A stretch of 64,000 nucleotides of DNA from Streptomyces sp. NRRL WC-3742 (GTDB lineage Bacteria > Actinomycetota > Actinomycetes > Streptomycetales > Streptomycetaceae): NCBI RefSeq assembly GCF_000720635.1, contig NZ_JOCF01000026.1, forward strand, positions 1 to 64,000, in the 5' to 3' direction. Position 1 is the first letter of the stretch; each line of letters begins with the position of its first letter. A program made the translations under genes and the position numbers. Positions 20,184 through 30,811 of this stretch are shown in pieces. Under the pieces are notes generated by a model that was given only the letters and a program-made list of their open reading frames with translations, ran no database searches and was not told the origin of the DNA.

Positions 20184-20468
20184 ATGAGCACTCTTGAGCC
20201 CGAGCGCGGCCTCGGCACCGGCACCCTGGTCGAGCCCGTCCCGCAGGTGTCCCACGGGGACGGCGACCACGAGCGCTTCGCGCACTACGTCCAGAAGGAC
20301 AAGATCATGGAGAGCGCGCTCTCCGGATCTCCCGTGGTCGCGCTCTGCGGCAAGGTGTGGGTGCCCGGGCGCGACCCGAAGAAGTACCCGGTCTGCCCGA
20401 TGTGCAAGGAGATCTACGACGGCATCGGCAAGCCGCAGGGCGGCGACGGGGACAACGGCAACAAGTAG
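20184..20468 (+). CDS. DUF3039 family protein
   Basis: 94 aa. Residues ERFAHYVQKDKIMESALSG, ALCGKVWVPGRDPKKYPVCPMCKEIYD match the actinobacterial DUF3039 family. CxxC at PVCPMC plus Cys in ALCGK suggest a metal site. The ATG at 20184 lacks a ribosome site, and TAGACT lies at 20170-20175, so the transcript is probably leaderless. Function is unknown. Confidence 0.88.
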   Translation: MSTLEPERGLGTGTLVEPVPQVSHGDGDHERFAHYVQKDKIMESALSGSPVVALCGKVWVPGRDPKKYPVCPMCKEIYDGIGKPQGGDGDNGNK

Positions 20469-20516
20469 TCCCGCGCTGCCGGGCGGCGCCGTTTTGCATG
20501 GTGCCTCGTTCCCGGC

Positions 20517-20532
20517 AGTGGTCTGTGCCGGT
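20517..20532 (+). promoter_or_regulatory. Possible DasR-responsive element (half-conserved)
   Basis: AGTGGTCTGTGCCGGT, 27 bases upstream of the hexosaminidase start. The left half equals the known DasR operator half-site AGTGGTCT, while the right half is poorly conserved. DasR controls GlcNAc and chitin genes in streptomycetes, so a site here is biologically sensible; it is a weak match. Confidence 0.35.
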
Positions 20533-20558
20533 CGATCGGGCCGGGGCAGGATGTCGGA

Positions 20559-22250
20559 ATGGACCTCATTCCCGCACCCTCGAGCGCCGTCCGCCGCCCG
20601 GGCGAGGACTTCCCCCTCGACGCCGCCACCACGCTGACCGCGCCGCCCGCCCTGGCCGACGCCGAGCGCTGGCTGCGCGGAGCGCTGGGCGCCGCCACCG
20701 GGCTGCCGCTCGGCCCCGGCCGGGCGGGCGAGGGGATCGAGCTGGTCCTGGACGGGGCGCTGGCCGCCGAGGCGTACCGGCTCACGGTGCGCCCGGGCCA
20801 CGCCCTGATCACCGCGGGCGGCCCGGCCGGCGCCCTGTGGGGCGCGCAGACCCTGCGGCGGCTGCTCGGCCCGGACGCCCACCGCCGCTCCGCGCTGCGC
20901 CGGGACGGGTGGGTGCTGCCCGGCGTGGACGTCGAGGACGCGCCCCGGTTCGGCTGGCGCGGGGTGCTGCTGGACGTCGCCCGGCACTTCCTGCCCAAGG
21001 CCGACGTGCTGCGCTTCGTCGACCTGATCGCCGCGCACAAGCTCAACGTGCTGCACCTGCACCTGACCGACGACCAGGGCTGGCGGGTGGAGATCAGGCG
21101 CTACCCGAGGCTGACCGGGCGGGGCGCCTGGCGGGAGCGCTCGATGGTCGGCTACCGGGCCGGGCAGCGCCGGGACGACCGGCCGCACGGCGGCTACTAC
21201 ACCCAGGACGACCTGCGCGAGATCGTCGCCTACGCGGGCGAGCGCGGGATCACCGTCGTCCCCGAGATCGACCTGCCCGGCCACACCCAGGCCGCCGTGG
21301 CCGCCTACCCCGAGCTGGGCAACACCGACGTGGTGGACACCTCCGCGCTGGGCGTCTGGACGGACTGGGGAGTCAGCCCGAACGTCCTCAACGCCTCCGA
21401 GGAGACCCTGCGCTTCTTCGAGGGCGTGCTCGAGGAGGTGCTGGAGCTGTTCCCGTCCGAGTTCGTCCACCTCGGCGGCGACGAGTGCCCCAAGGAGCAG
21501 TGGAAGGACAGCGCCGCCGCCCAGGCGCGCATCCGCGAACTGGGCCTGGCCAACGAGGACGAGCTGCAGAGCCACCTCATCCGGCACTTCGACCGCTGGC
21601 TGGCCGCGCGCGGGCGCCGGCTGATCGGCTGGGACGAGATCCTGGAGGGCGGGCTGGCCATTGCCACCACGCCGAAGGAGGGAGCGCCGGAGGGAGGAGC
21701 GTCGGCGTCGGGTACCGAGCGCCCGGAGGCGTGGGGGCGGTCACGTGCGGCGGTGTCGTCCTGGCGGGGGTTCGGCGGGGGGATCGCGGCGGCGGAGGCC
21801 GGGCACGACGTGGTGATGTGCCCCGAGCAGTACGTCTACTTCGACCATCGGCAGGCGGACGGGCCGGACGAGCCGATCCCGGTGGGCTTCGTGCGCACCC
21901 TGGAGGACGTCTACCGCTTCGAGCCGGTGCCGCCGCAGCTGGACGCGGCCGCCGCCCGGCACGTGATCGGGACGCAGGCCAACCTGTGGAGCGAGTTCAT
22001 GCACAGCGCCCGGGACATCGACTACCGGGCCTTCCCCCGGCTCGCGGCCTTCGCCGAGGTGGCCTGGTCCGACCTGCCGCGCGAGGGCGCCGAGCGCGAC
22101 TGGGCGGGCTTCGAACGGCGGCTGGGGGAGCACCTGCGGGTGCTGGACGCGCTCGGCGTGGAGTACCGCCCGGTCGACGGCCCGCACCCCTGGCAGCGGT
22201 GGCCCGGGGTGGTCGGCCGGCCGATCGACGGACCGCCGCCGGTTCGATGA
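20559..22250 (+). CDS. GH20 beta-N-acetylhexosaminidase, cytoplasmic
   Basis: 563 aa; it releases terminal GlcNAc (or GalNAc) from chito-oligosaccharides or wall fragments. An N-terminal GH20b-like domain (about 1-125) precedes the barrel (FGWRGVLLDVARHFLPK, HLHLTDDQGWRVEI). The catalytic Asp-Glu pair is in HLGGDECPK (about residue 307). No signal peptide is seen, so it should act inside the cell on imported sugars. About residues 366-399 (after GWDEILEGGL, before SSWRG) there is an extra segment of about 30 residues, rich in E, G, A and S, whose DNA holds a GGAGGGAGCG repeat; the barrel motifs resume normally after it. The ATG is close to an AGGAT-type -10, so the transcript may be leaderless. 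Confidence 0.9.
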   Translation: MDLIPAPSSAVRRPGEDFPLDAATTLTAPPALADAERWLRGALGAATGLPLGPGRAGEGIELVLDGALAAEAYRLTVRPGHALITAGGPAGALWGAQTLRRLLGPDAHRRSALRRDGWVLPGVDVEDAPRFGWRGVLLDVARHFLPKADVLRFVDLIAAHKLNVLHLHLTDDQGWRVEIRRYPRLTGRGAWRERSMVGYRAGQRRDDRPHGGYYTQDDLREIVAYAGERGITVVPEIDLPGHTQAAVAAYPELGNTDVVDTSALGVWTDWGVSPNVLNASEETLRFFEGVLEEVLELFPSEFVHLGGDECPKEQWKDSAAAQARIRELGLANEDELQSHLIRHFDRWLAARGRRLIGWDEILEGGLAIATTPKEGAPEGGASASGTERPEAWGRSRAAVSSWRGFGGGIAAAEAGHDVVMCPEQYVYFDHRQADGPDEPIPVGFVRTLEDVYRFEPVPPQLDAAAARHVIGTQANLWSEFMHSARDIDYRAFPRLAAFAEVAWSDLPREGAERDWAGFERRLGEHLRVLDALGVEYRPVDGPHPWQRWPGVVGRPIDGPPPVR

Positions 22251-22545
22251 CGGACCGGCCCGGGGACCTCTTCGGGAACTAATGAACGATCATCTGACGT
22301 CAAGAACAGATGAACATCTGCCCAGGCCCGACCCGGGTCGGGGCAGATACCGCCCGGTATCCGTCCCAATCGGGCAGCCTCGTTCACAGGCCCCGAAATG
22401 ATCATCGAGCATTGTGTGCCAGAGTTGCCCAACCCGGCCCGATCGCCCGTACCCTACGGGCCAGGCCGGGCTGCCGACGCGGACAACACGGCCGGGGCTG
22501 CGGCGGCAGGCGATCGATGAGCAAGTGGAGCACGGTGGGACCCAG
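22251..22545 (+). promoter_or_regulatory. Upstream region of the molybdenum hydroxylase operon with inverted repeats
   Basis: 295 bases without a gene. CATCTG (22291-22296) and CAGATG (22307-22312) form an inverted repeat, with a further CATCTG at 22315-22320; GATCATC recurs near 22288 and 22399. These may be operator sites for the operon that starts at 22546. No regulator is encoded next to it. Confidence 0.35.
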
Positions 22546-23423
22546 GTGAACCGGACGATCATGCTGCCGGCCTCGCTCGACGAGGCCGTCGACGCGCTGG
22601 CCACCGCCCCGGGCGTGGTGCCGGTGGCCGGCGCCACCGACCTGATGGAGGCCGTCAACGCCGGACGGCTGCGCCCCGCCTCCCTCCTCGGCCTCGGCCG
22701 CATCACCGAACTGCGCGGCTGGCGCTACGAGGACGGCGGCACCGCCGTCCTCGGCGCCGGACTCACCCACGCCCGGATGGACCGCCCCGACTTCGCCGCG
22801 CTCATCCCCGCGCTCGCCGACGCCGCGCGCACCGCCGGCCCGCCGCAGGTGCGCAACGTCGGCACCCTCGGCGGCAACATCGTCACCGCCGCCCCGGCCG
22901 GCGACACCCTCCCGGTGCTCACCGCCCTGGAGGCGAGCGTCACCCTCGCCCACGCCGGCGGCACCCGCGAGGTGCCCGTCAGCCACCTGCTCACCGGGCT
23001 CGACCCGGTGCGCCCCGGCGAACTGCTCACCTGGGTGCGCGTGCCCCTGCTGCACGCCCCGCAGGTCTTCCTCAAGGCCACCGGCCGCAGCGGCCCCGCC
23101 CGCGCCGGCGCCTCCGTCGCCCTCGTCCTCGACCCCGCCCGGCGCGGCGTGCGCTGCGCGGTCGGAGCCGTCGCCCCGGTGCCGCTGCGCCCGCTGGAGG
23201 CCGAAGCCTGGGTGGCCGGCTGCATCGACTGGGACGGCAGCCGGGAGATCGATCCGGCCGCCACCGCCGCCTTCGGCGAGTACGTGGCCGCCGCCTGCGT
23301 CCCCGCCGACTACGGGGCCGAGGGCGCCTGGGAGGCCGTCACCGAGGGGCCGACCGTGGCGGCCGTGCGGCTGCGGCGTACCGTGGCGGTGCTGGCCCGC
23401 CGGGCACTGGGAAGGGCGCTGAA

Positions 23424-23427
<4 letters not shown>
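22546..23427 (+). CDS. Molybdenum hydroxylase FAD-binding subunit (XdhB/CoxM-like)
   Basis: 293 aa from a GTG with GGTGGGA upstream. It carries the FAD-binding motifs of the xanthine dehydrogenase family: VVPVAGATDLM and VRNVGTLGGNIVTAAPAGDTLPVL. It transfers electrons from the iron-sulfur subunit to the final acceptor. Its stop overlaps the GTG of the next gene by four bases (GTGA), so translation is coupled. It is the first gene of a three-gene operon encoding the full heterotrimer. The substrate is not known. Confidence 0.92.
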
Positions 23428-24517
<1,090 letters not shown>

Positions 24518-24521
<4 letters not shown>

Positions 24522-26848
24522 CGTCGCCTACCGACATCGGCGCAGCACTCCAGCAGGACGGCGGCGCGGGCGGCGCCGCACCGGAGGCTTCGGGCCTGGG
24601 CAGCTCCCCGCTGCGCACCGACGCCCTGCCCAAGGCGCTCGGCATCTACCCGTACGCGGCCGACCTCTGGGCCGAGGGCCTGCTCTGGGGCGCCGTGCTG
24701 CGCTCCCCGCACCCGCACGCGCGCATCCGGGGCATCGACACCTCGGCCGCGCTCGCCCTGCCCGGCGTGCACGCCGTCGTCACCGGCGCCGACCTGCCGC
24801 CCGGACCGGACGGCAGCCCCGACGGCGCGCCGTCCGGCCCGATCGTCGCCGACCGGCCGGTGCTGGCCGTCGGCGTGGTGCGCCACCACGGCGAGCCCGT
24901 CGCGGCGGTGGCCGCCGACCACCCGGACACTGCCCGGCTGGCGGTCGGCCTGATCGCGGTCGACTACGAGCCGCTGGAGGCCGTCACCGACCCCGAGCAG
25001 GCGTTCACCGCCCCGCCGCTGCACCCGGACGGCAACCTCTTCCGCCACTTGCCGCTGCGCACCGGGGACCCGGAGGCCGCCGGGGAGCTCATCGTCGAGG
25101 GCCTCTACCAGGTGGGCCGTCAGGACCCGGCCCCGCTGGGCGCCGAGGCCGGGCTCGCCGTGCCGCGCCCGGACGGCGGGGTGGAGCTGCACCTGTCCTC
25201 CACCGACCCGCACGGCGACCGTGACCGCACCGCCGCCTGCCTCGGCCTGGAGCCGGACCGCGTCCGACTGGTCGCCACCGGCGTGCCCGGCGCCACCACC
25301 GACCGCGAGGACCTCTCCTTCCAGGTCACCCTGGCGCTGCTGGCGCTGCGCACCGGCCGCCCGGTGAAGATGACCCTCACCCGCGAGGAGTCCTTCCACA
25401 CCCACACCTCGCGCCACCCCGCGCTGCTGCGCTACCGCCACCACGCCGACGCCGAAGGCGTCCTGGTGAAGGTCGAGGCGCAGATCCTGCTGGACGGCGG
25501 CGCCTACGCGGACGTCTCCGCCGAGGCGCTGGCCGCCGCGACGGCCTTCTCCGTCGGCCCGTACAACTGCCCCAACGTCTTCGTGGACGCCTGGGCGGTG
25601 CGCACCAACAACCCGCCGGCCGGCCGGATGCGCGGTGAGGGCGCGCTGCAGGCGTGCTTCGCGTACGAGTCGCAGCTGGACCAGCTGGCCGCCCGGGTGG
25701 GCGTGGACCCGGTGGAGATCCGCCGGCGCAACGCGATGGCCACCGGCGACCCGCTGCCCACCGGACAGGCCGTCACCTGCCCGGCGCCGGTGCGGGCCCT
25801 GCTGGACGCGGTGGCCGCCGAGCCGCTGCCGGCCCTGCCGGTGGACGACCCGGACGCCGAGTGGCTGCTGCCGGGCGGGCCCGGCGGTGCCGGGGACCCG
25901 TCGGCGGTGCGGCGGGGGATCGGCTACGCCGTCGGCATGGTGCACATGCTGGGCGCCGAGGGCGAGGACGAGGTGTCCACCGCCACCGTGCGGGTCAGCG
26001 GCGACCACGCCACCGTGATCTGCGCGGCCGTCGACGCCGGTCAGGGCTTCGCCACGCTGGCCCGGCAGATCGTGCAGACCGTCCTGGGAGTCAGCGAGGT
26101 CTACCTCGCGCCGGCCGACAGCGACCAGTCCGTCGCCGGGCCCTCCGCCCGGGGCCGGCACACCTGGGTCTCCGGCGGCGCGGTCGAGCGGGCCGCGCTG
26201 ATGGTGCGCCACCAGCTGCTCCAGCCGATCGCGGCCAACTTCGGGATGTCCGCCGAGCTGCTCCAGATCGCCGACGGCAAGATCACCTCCTACGACGGGG
26301 TGCTCGGCATGCCGGTCGCCGAGGCGCTGGAGGGCAAGGAGCTGTGGGCCACCGCGCAGTGCCGCCCGCACCCGACCGAGCCGCTGGACGAGGACGGGCA
26401 CGGCGACGCCTTCGTCTCCATCTCCTTCTGCGCGATGCGCGCGGTGGTGGACGTGGACATCGAGCTGGGCGCCGTCCGGGTGGTCGAGATGACCGTCGCC
26501 CAGGACGTCGGCCGGGCGCTGAACCCGCGCCAGATCGAGGACCGCATCGAGGCGGGCGTGGCCCAGGGCGTGGGCCTGGCCCTGCTGGAGGACCTGCGCA
26601 CCGAGGGCGGCGTGCTGCTCAACCCCTCGCTGACCGGCTACCGGCTGCCCACCTCGCTGGACACCCCGGACGTGCGGATCGCCGCGCTGCTGGAGGAGCG
26701 GGACGTGGTGGCCACCTTCGGGGCCAAGGCCGTCAGCGCAGCCCCCGCCGTGGTCGCCCCGGCGGCCGTGGCCGCCGCCGTCCGGGCCGCCACCGGGCTG
26801 CCGGTCGGCCGGCTGCCGATCAGGCCGGAGGACGCCGTCTCGGCCTGA
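24518..26848 (+). CDS. Molybdenum hydroxylase molybdopterin-binding subunit
   Basis: 776 aa, XdhA/CoxL family. The aldehyde-oxidase a/b hammerhead fold starts near residue 35 (PKALGIYPYAADL), and molybdopterin-binding regions include AGRMRGEGALQACFAYE and VDAGQGFATLARQIV. In xanthine dehydrogenase the catalytic glutamate lies in a GEPP motif near the C-terminus. Here the aligned segment reads GAKAVSAAPAVV, so Glu is replaced by Ala. The enzyme may therefore use another base, act on a different substrate, or be inactive. The start overlaps the previous gene. A terminator follows at 26891-26930. Confidence 0.9.
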
Positions 26849-26890
26849 CGGGCGGGCGGGGCGCACGGGAAACGAGGAACGGGAAATACG

Positions 26891-26930
26891 GAATTGCCGG
26901 TCGGCTCCTTTTCGGGCCGACCGGCAATTC
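26891..26930. terminator. Bidirectional terminator (Mo-hydroxylase operon / tRNA-Cys)
   Basis: A 15-bp perfect stem (26891-26905 with 26916-26930) with a loop containing CCTTTTCG. It lies between the plus-strand operon and the minus-strand tRNA gene, with AATT at the base of the stem on both sides. Confidence 0.88.
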
Positions 26931-26939
26931 CATTCCTCG

Positions 26940-27011
26940 AGGCCATGGCGGGAATCGAACCCGCGTGCACCGCTTTGCAGACGGTTCCCTAAGCCACTCG
27001 GGCACACGGCC
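26940..27011 (-). tRNA. tRNA-Cys (GCA)
   Basis: On the minus strand the acceptor GGCCGTG pairs with CATGGCC. The anticodon stem ACCGT/GCGGT encloses loop CTGCAAA, giving anticodon GCA, and the T arm reads GCGGGTTCGATTCCCGC. CCA is not encoded. A promoter lies directly upstream and a terminator directly downstream. Confidence 0.95.
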
Positions 27012-27020
27012 AGTGAATTC

Positions 27021-27049
27021 AGGATGACGGAATTCAGGAAGAGGGTCAA
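27021..27049 (-). promoter_or_regulatory. Promoter of tRNA-Cys
   Basis: On the minus strand, TTGACC (27049-27044) and CATCCT (27026-27021) are 17 bases apart, and the -10 ends nine bases before the tRNA 5' end. The spacing and -35 match the vegetative sigma consensus. Confidence 0.6.
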
Positions 27050-27118
27050 CGCCGCTTTGTAAATTCTGTATGGCAATGTGTGCTACCGTCGGGAATCGGT
27101 GGCTGTTTTCCCGCCACC

Positions 27119-27158
27119 CCGGACGAGCGCGTCGTACCCGGTGACGACAAGACGGCGC
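27119..27158 (+). promoter_or_regulatory. Guanidine-III (ykkC-III) riboswitch
   Basis: The stretch contains CCGGACGAG, GTCGTACCCGG, GACGACAAGACGGCGC in that order, the conserved blocks of the actinobacterial guanidine-III class (close to the Thermobifida aptamer as I remember it). It lies 45 bases before the start of a Gdx/SugE-type guanidinium exporter, the expected target. It probably controls translation, because the ribosome site GGAGG (27191-27195) follows at once after a hairpin (27157-27190) that shares two bases with the aptamer 3' end. Confidence 0.9.
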
Positions 27159-27190
27159 AGTTCAGCGGCAATCCGGCCGCTGTGAACTGC
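27157..27190 (+). promoter_or_regulatory. Expression-platform hairpin before gdx/sugE
   Basis: GCAGTTCA (27157-27164) pairs with TGAACTGC (27183-27190), with inner GCGGC/GCCGC pairs. The hairpin sits directly between the guanidine-III aptamer and the GGAGG ribosome site and overlaps the last two aptamer bases, so aptamer folding could compete with it. Confidence 0.6.
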
Positions 27191-27203
27191 GGAGGTGGCC
27201 GTC

Positions 27204-27518
27204 ATGGCCTGGCTCGTTCTGATCGTCTCCGGTCTCCTGGAGACCGTGTGGGCGGTGGCCCTGGAATCGTCCAAGGGTTTCTCCCGTCCCGTCCCCGGCA
27301 TCGTCTTCGGCGTCGCCCTGCTGTTCAGCATGGGCGGGCTGGCGTACGCGATGCGCACCATCCCGATCGGCACCGGGTACGCGGTGTGGGTCGGCATCGG
27401 CGCGGTCGGCACCGCGCTGTACGGCATGGCCGTGCTGGGGGACGCGGTGACGGCGGCCCGGATCGGCTGCCTGCTGCTGATCGTCTCCGGCGTGGTGGGG
27501 CTCAAGGTGCTGCACTGA
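27204..27518 (+). CDS. sugE: Guanidinium exporter of the SMR family (Gdx/SugE)
   Basis: 104 aa, four membrane helices. The ATG at 27204 is eight bases after GGAGG; the GTG at 27195 overlaps that site. Small multidrug resistance signature with the critical membrane Glu in SGLLETVWAVALESSKGF. GTGYAVWVGIGAVGTALYGM is typical of the Gdx branch, which exports guanidinium by proton antiport. Control by the upstream guanidine-III riboswitch strongly supports the substrate. Confidence 0.94.
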   Translation: MAWLVLIVSGLLETVWAVALESSKGFSRPVPGIVFGVALLFSMGGLAYAMRTIPIGTGYAVWVGIGAVGTALYGMAVLGDAVTAARIGCLLLIVSGVVGLKVLH

Positions 27519-27647
27519 CCGCACCGGCGGTACCGGCGGTGCGGTCAGTGCTGGCGGTGCCGGCGGCTGGTCCTACGTCCGGAGGCCGAGGAACTCAGCG
27601 ACTTCCGTCAGGGGTCAACGACCCGGACGGCACTTACGATGCTACGT

Positions 27648-29087
27648 ATGACCACAGCCTCCCCCACCTCGGTCGACGCGGCCTCCCCACCCACCGGAAC
27701 CGACCCCGGGGGAGGGGTGCTCGGCGGGCGCTACCGGGCGCTGACCCTGGGGATCGTCTCGGTGGTCCTGGTGATCGCCTTCGAGGCGACCGCCGTCAAC
27801 ACCGCCATGCCGGTCGCCGCCCGGCAGCTGGACGGCCTCGAGCTGTACGCCTTCGCCTTCTCCGGCTACTTCACCACCACGCTGTTCGCCCTGGTCGTCT
27901 CCGGCCAGTGGTGCGACCGGCGCGGGCCGCGGCAGCCGCTGTTCGCGGGCATCGCGGTGTTCGGCGCGGGCCTGGTGGTGGCGGGGACGGCGCCCGGCAT
28001 GTGGGTGTTCGTGGCCGGGCGGGCGATCCAGGGGCTGGGCGGCGGGCTGGTGATCGTCGCCCTGTACGTGGTCGTCGGCCGGGCCTACCCGGAGCGGCTG
28101 CGGCCGGCCGTCTTCGCCGCCTTCTCCTCGGCCTGGGTGCTGCCCTCGATCGTCGGCCCGCTGGTCGCCGGGGCCGTCACCCAGCACCTGGGCTGGCGCT
28201 GGGTGTTCCTGGCCGTGCCGGCGCTGATCCTGCTGCCGCTGGCCGTCATGGGCCCGGCGCTCGCCCGCTCCGAGCGCGAGCACCCGGCGCCGAGGGGCGC
28301 GGACTTCGACCGGCGGCGCACCCTGCTGGCCGCGATGGCCGCGGTGGGCGCCGGTCTGCTCCAGTACGCCGGTCAGCGGCTCGACCTGATCGGCCTGATA
28401 CCCGGTGCGGCCGGGGTGGCGCTGCTGGCCCCGGCCGTCCTCGGGCTGCTGCCGAAGGGCACCCTGCGCTCCGGGCGGGGGCTGCCGACGGTGATCCTGC
28501 TGCGCGGGGTGGCGGCCGGGGCGTTCTTCGCGGCCGAGGCGTTCATCCCGCTGATGATGGTCACCCAGCGCGGCCTGTCGCCGACGCTGGCCGGGCTCAC
28601 CCTGACCAGCGGCGGGCTCTCCTGGGCGCTGGGCTCCTGGCTCCAGGGGCGGCCCGGGGCCGAGCGCTACCGGGCGGTGATGATCCGCGGCGGCTTCGTG
28701 CTGAGCACGGTGGCGATCGCGGGCGCCGCGCTGGTGCTCGTCCCGGCGGTGCCGGCCTGGGCGGCGGCGCTGGCCTGGGGCGTGGGCGGCATCGGGATGG
28801 GGCTGACGGTCGCGTCCGTCAGCGTGCTGATGATGAAGCTGTCCGCGCCGGAGGACGCCGGGGCCAACTCGGCCGCGCTGCAGATGAGCGACGCGCTGGG
28901 CAACGTGCTGCTGACGGGCCTGGCCGGGGTGATGTTCGCGGCGCTCGGCGGCGGCTCGATGGCCGTGGCCCACGGGAGCGCCGAAGGCGCCGGCTCGGCC
29001 GGCGCCTTCGCGGTGATCCTGCTGACCATGGCCGGGGTCGCGCTCCTCGGGGCGCTGCTCGCCGGCCGGGTCCGCGCCCGGGCCTGA
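27648..29087 (+). CDS. MFS transporter (drug:H+ antiporter type)
   Basis: 479 aa from the ATG at 27648, which sits eight bases after a TACGAT -10 box, so the transcript is probably leaderless; an ATG at 27639 lies in that box. About 12-14 hydrophobic helices. Motif A-like SGQWCDRRGPRQPL follows helix 2, and GRAIQGLGGGLVIVALYVVVG resembles motif C of the efflux families. Substrate unknown. It does not appear to be part of the guanidine operon, as 129 bp and its own promoter separate them. Confidence 0.88.
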   Translation: MTTASPTSVDAASPPTGTDPGGGVLGGRYRALTLGIVSVVLVIAFEATAVNTAMPVAARQLDGLELYAFAFSGYFTTTLFALVVSGQWCDRRGPRQPLFAGIAVFGAGLVVAGTAPGMWVFVAGRAIQGLGGGLVIVALYVVVGRAYPERLRPAVFAAFSSAWVLPSIVGPLVAGAVTQHLGWRWVFLAVPALILLPLAVMGPALARSEREHPAPRGADFDRRRTLLAAMAAVGAGLLQYAGQRLDLIGLIPGAAGVALLAPAVLGLLPKGTLRSGRGLPTVILLRGVAAGAFFAAEAFIPLMMVTQRGLSPTLAGLTLTSGGLSWALGSWLQGRPGAERYRAVMIRGGFVLSTVAIAGAALVLVPAVPAWAAALAWGVGGIGMGLTVASVSVLMMKLSAPEDAGANSAALQMSDALGNVLLTGLAGVMFAALGGGSMAVAHGSAEGAGSAGAFAVILLTMAGVALLGALLAGRVRARA

Positions 29088-29090
29088 CCG

Positions 29091-30386
29091 TCAGGAGGTG
29101 GGGACGGGTGTGGCGGGGGCGGACGGGGTGCCGAGGAAGGACTCCCAGCCGCCCGCCGGGGACTGCCCCGGGGCCAGGGTCTGCAGCTTGCGCAGCACCG
29201 CCGGGTCCTGGGCGTCCAGCCAGTCCACGAGCTGGCGGAAGGAGACCAGCCGGACCTCGGGCTTGCCCGCGATCTGCTTGAGGGCCTCCTCGACGGCGTT
29301 CATGTAGATGCCGCCGTTCCACTCCTCGAAGTGGTTGCCGATCACGTACGGCGCCCGGTTGCTGTTGTAGGTGCGCTCGAAGCCCATCAGGTAGGAGTCC
29401 CGGGCCTGGGTCTGGAAGCCCGGGTGGAGCGCCGGGTCGGCCTTGGTGTTGGGGCCGCACTGGTTGTACATGATGTTGTAGTCCATCGACAGCACCTGGA
29501 AGGTGTGCCCGGGGAAGGGGATGGACTGCAGCGGGAGGTCCCACAGGGCGCCGCCCTGGATCTTCTGCGGCCAGACCTGGGTGCCGTTGCCGCTGCTGTC
29601 GTAGCGCCAGCCGCGCTTGACGGCGGTGGGCAGCAGGTTGCGCTGGCCCTCCAGGCAGGGGGTGCGGCTGCCGATCAGCTCCTTGGAGTAGTCGAAGGGC
29701 AGCGGGGGCAGGTCGGTGAAGCCGGTGTTGGTGCGCCAGTTGGTCACGAAGTCCATCGCCTGCTGGATCTCGCTGTCCCACTCCTCGGGGGACCACTTCC
29801 CGACGCCCGTGGAGCCGCAGAAGTGGCCGTTGAAGTGGGTGCCGATCTCGTGGCCCTCCAGCCAGGCCGCGTGGACGTTCTGCAGGGTGTCGCGGATGTG
29901 CTGGTCGCTCAGGTAGCCGATGTCGGAGGCGCCGACCTTGTGCTGCGGCGGTCGGTAGAGGTCCTTCTTGGACTCGGGCAGCAGGTAGAGGCCGCTGAGG
30001 AAGAACGTCATCCTGGCGTCGTGCTCCTGCGCCAGCTTGCGGAAGCGGGCGAACAGGCCGTTGTCGAGCTCGCCGGCGCCGTCCCAGGAGAAGACCACGA
30101 ACTGCGGCGGCCGCTGGCCGGGCTGCAGCTTCTCGGGGACGGGCTGGTACGGCTGGGCGCCGGTGTCGGAGGTGGAGCCGTCGCCGATCAGCACGACCTT
30201 CGGCTGGGGCACCGGCGCCGGGGTGGCGGTCTGCTCGGAGGAGGAGGGGCCCGGCCCGGGCGCGTTGCTCGCCGTCCCGGCCGCGTGCTCCCCTCCGCCG
30301 CCTCCCTTGCCCCCGCAGCCGGCCGCCAGGGTGGCGGCCGTCGCCGCGCCGGCGGCCAGCAGGGTGCGGCGCGAGAGAGCGTCCAT
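29091..30386 (-). CDS. Tat-type lipoprotein with polysaccharide deacetylase-like fold
   Basis: 431 aa from the ATG at 30386 (GGAG upstream); the ATG at 30401 is an alternative. The N-terminus has a twin-arginine motif (SRRTLLAAG) and a lipobox (LAAGC), predicting a lipid-anchored protein outside the membrane. A Gly/Ser/Pro linker leads to a NodB-like fold: FVVFSWDGAGE (Asp in the FDDG position), MTFFLSGLYLLP, and GHEIGTHFNGHF matching the metal-binding HxxxH. It could deacetylate a wall glycan or capsule-like polymer. Many actinomycetes carry similar proteins of untested function. Confidence 0.82.
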   Translation of the reverse strand: MDALSRRTLLAAGAATAATLAAGCGGKGGGGGEHAAGTASNAPGPGPSSSEQTATPAPVPQPKVVLIGDGSTSDTGAQPYQPVPEKLQPGQRPPQFVVFSWDGAGELDNGLFARFRKLAQEHDARMTFFLSGLYLLPESKKDLYRPPQHKVGASDIGYLSDQHIRDTLQNVHAAWLEGHEIGTHFNGHFCGSTGVGKWSPEEWDSEIQQAMDFVTNWRTNTGFTDLPPLPFDYSKELIGSRTPCLEGQRNLLPTAVKRGWRYDSSGNGTQVWPQKIQGGALWDLPLQSIPFPGHTFQVLSMDYNIMYNQCGPNTKADPALHPGFQTQARDSYLMGFERTYNSNRAPYVIGNHFEEWNGGIYMNAVEEALKQIAGKPEVRLVSFRQLVDWLDAQDPAVLRKLQTLAPGQSPAGGWESFLGTPSAPATPVPTS

Positions 30387-30811
30387 GGTCACTCCGTTCA
30401 TGAGGCGTTCGGCAGGCGTGCAGGCGTGCGAAAGTCCGGTCGGACAAGTGGGGTGATAGAACCCGTGACCGGGTCAGCATGGCACGCGGGTGGTGGAGCC
30501 CGTCGCGGCTCGGCGAGTGGTCGTGGGCGATCGCTCGATTGACGCAACCGAACGCGCGGAGCATTCGTCGAAGCACGTACCGGGCCGGTCGCCGCGCCGG
30601 GGAACGCCGGGCGGAGAGGTCGCTCTCCGTGGCCGACCGGGCGCTCGGCGCTGTCGTCGGGGCGCGAGCCCTGCCGATCGGCGGGTGTCGATGTGACCGT
30701 CGTGCCGACGTGGCTTACGGTTCGATCCGATTGAATGGGTTCTCAGGAAGTTCCCAGGAATCCGGGTTTCCGGTTCCGACGGGGTCGACGGATCGACAGA
30801 GGGGAGCGCTC
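30387..30811. other. Divergent intergenic region
   Basis: 425 bases between the minus-strand lipoprotein and the plus-strand sortase operon. It should hold both promoters. GGTTC recurs (30719, 30739, 30771), but I see no clear -35/-10 pair, repeat or small gene. Confidence 0.4.
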
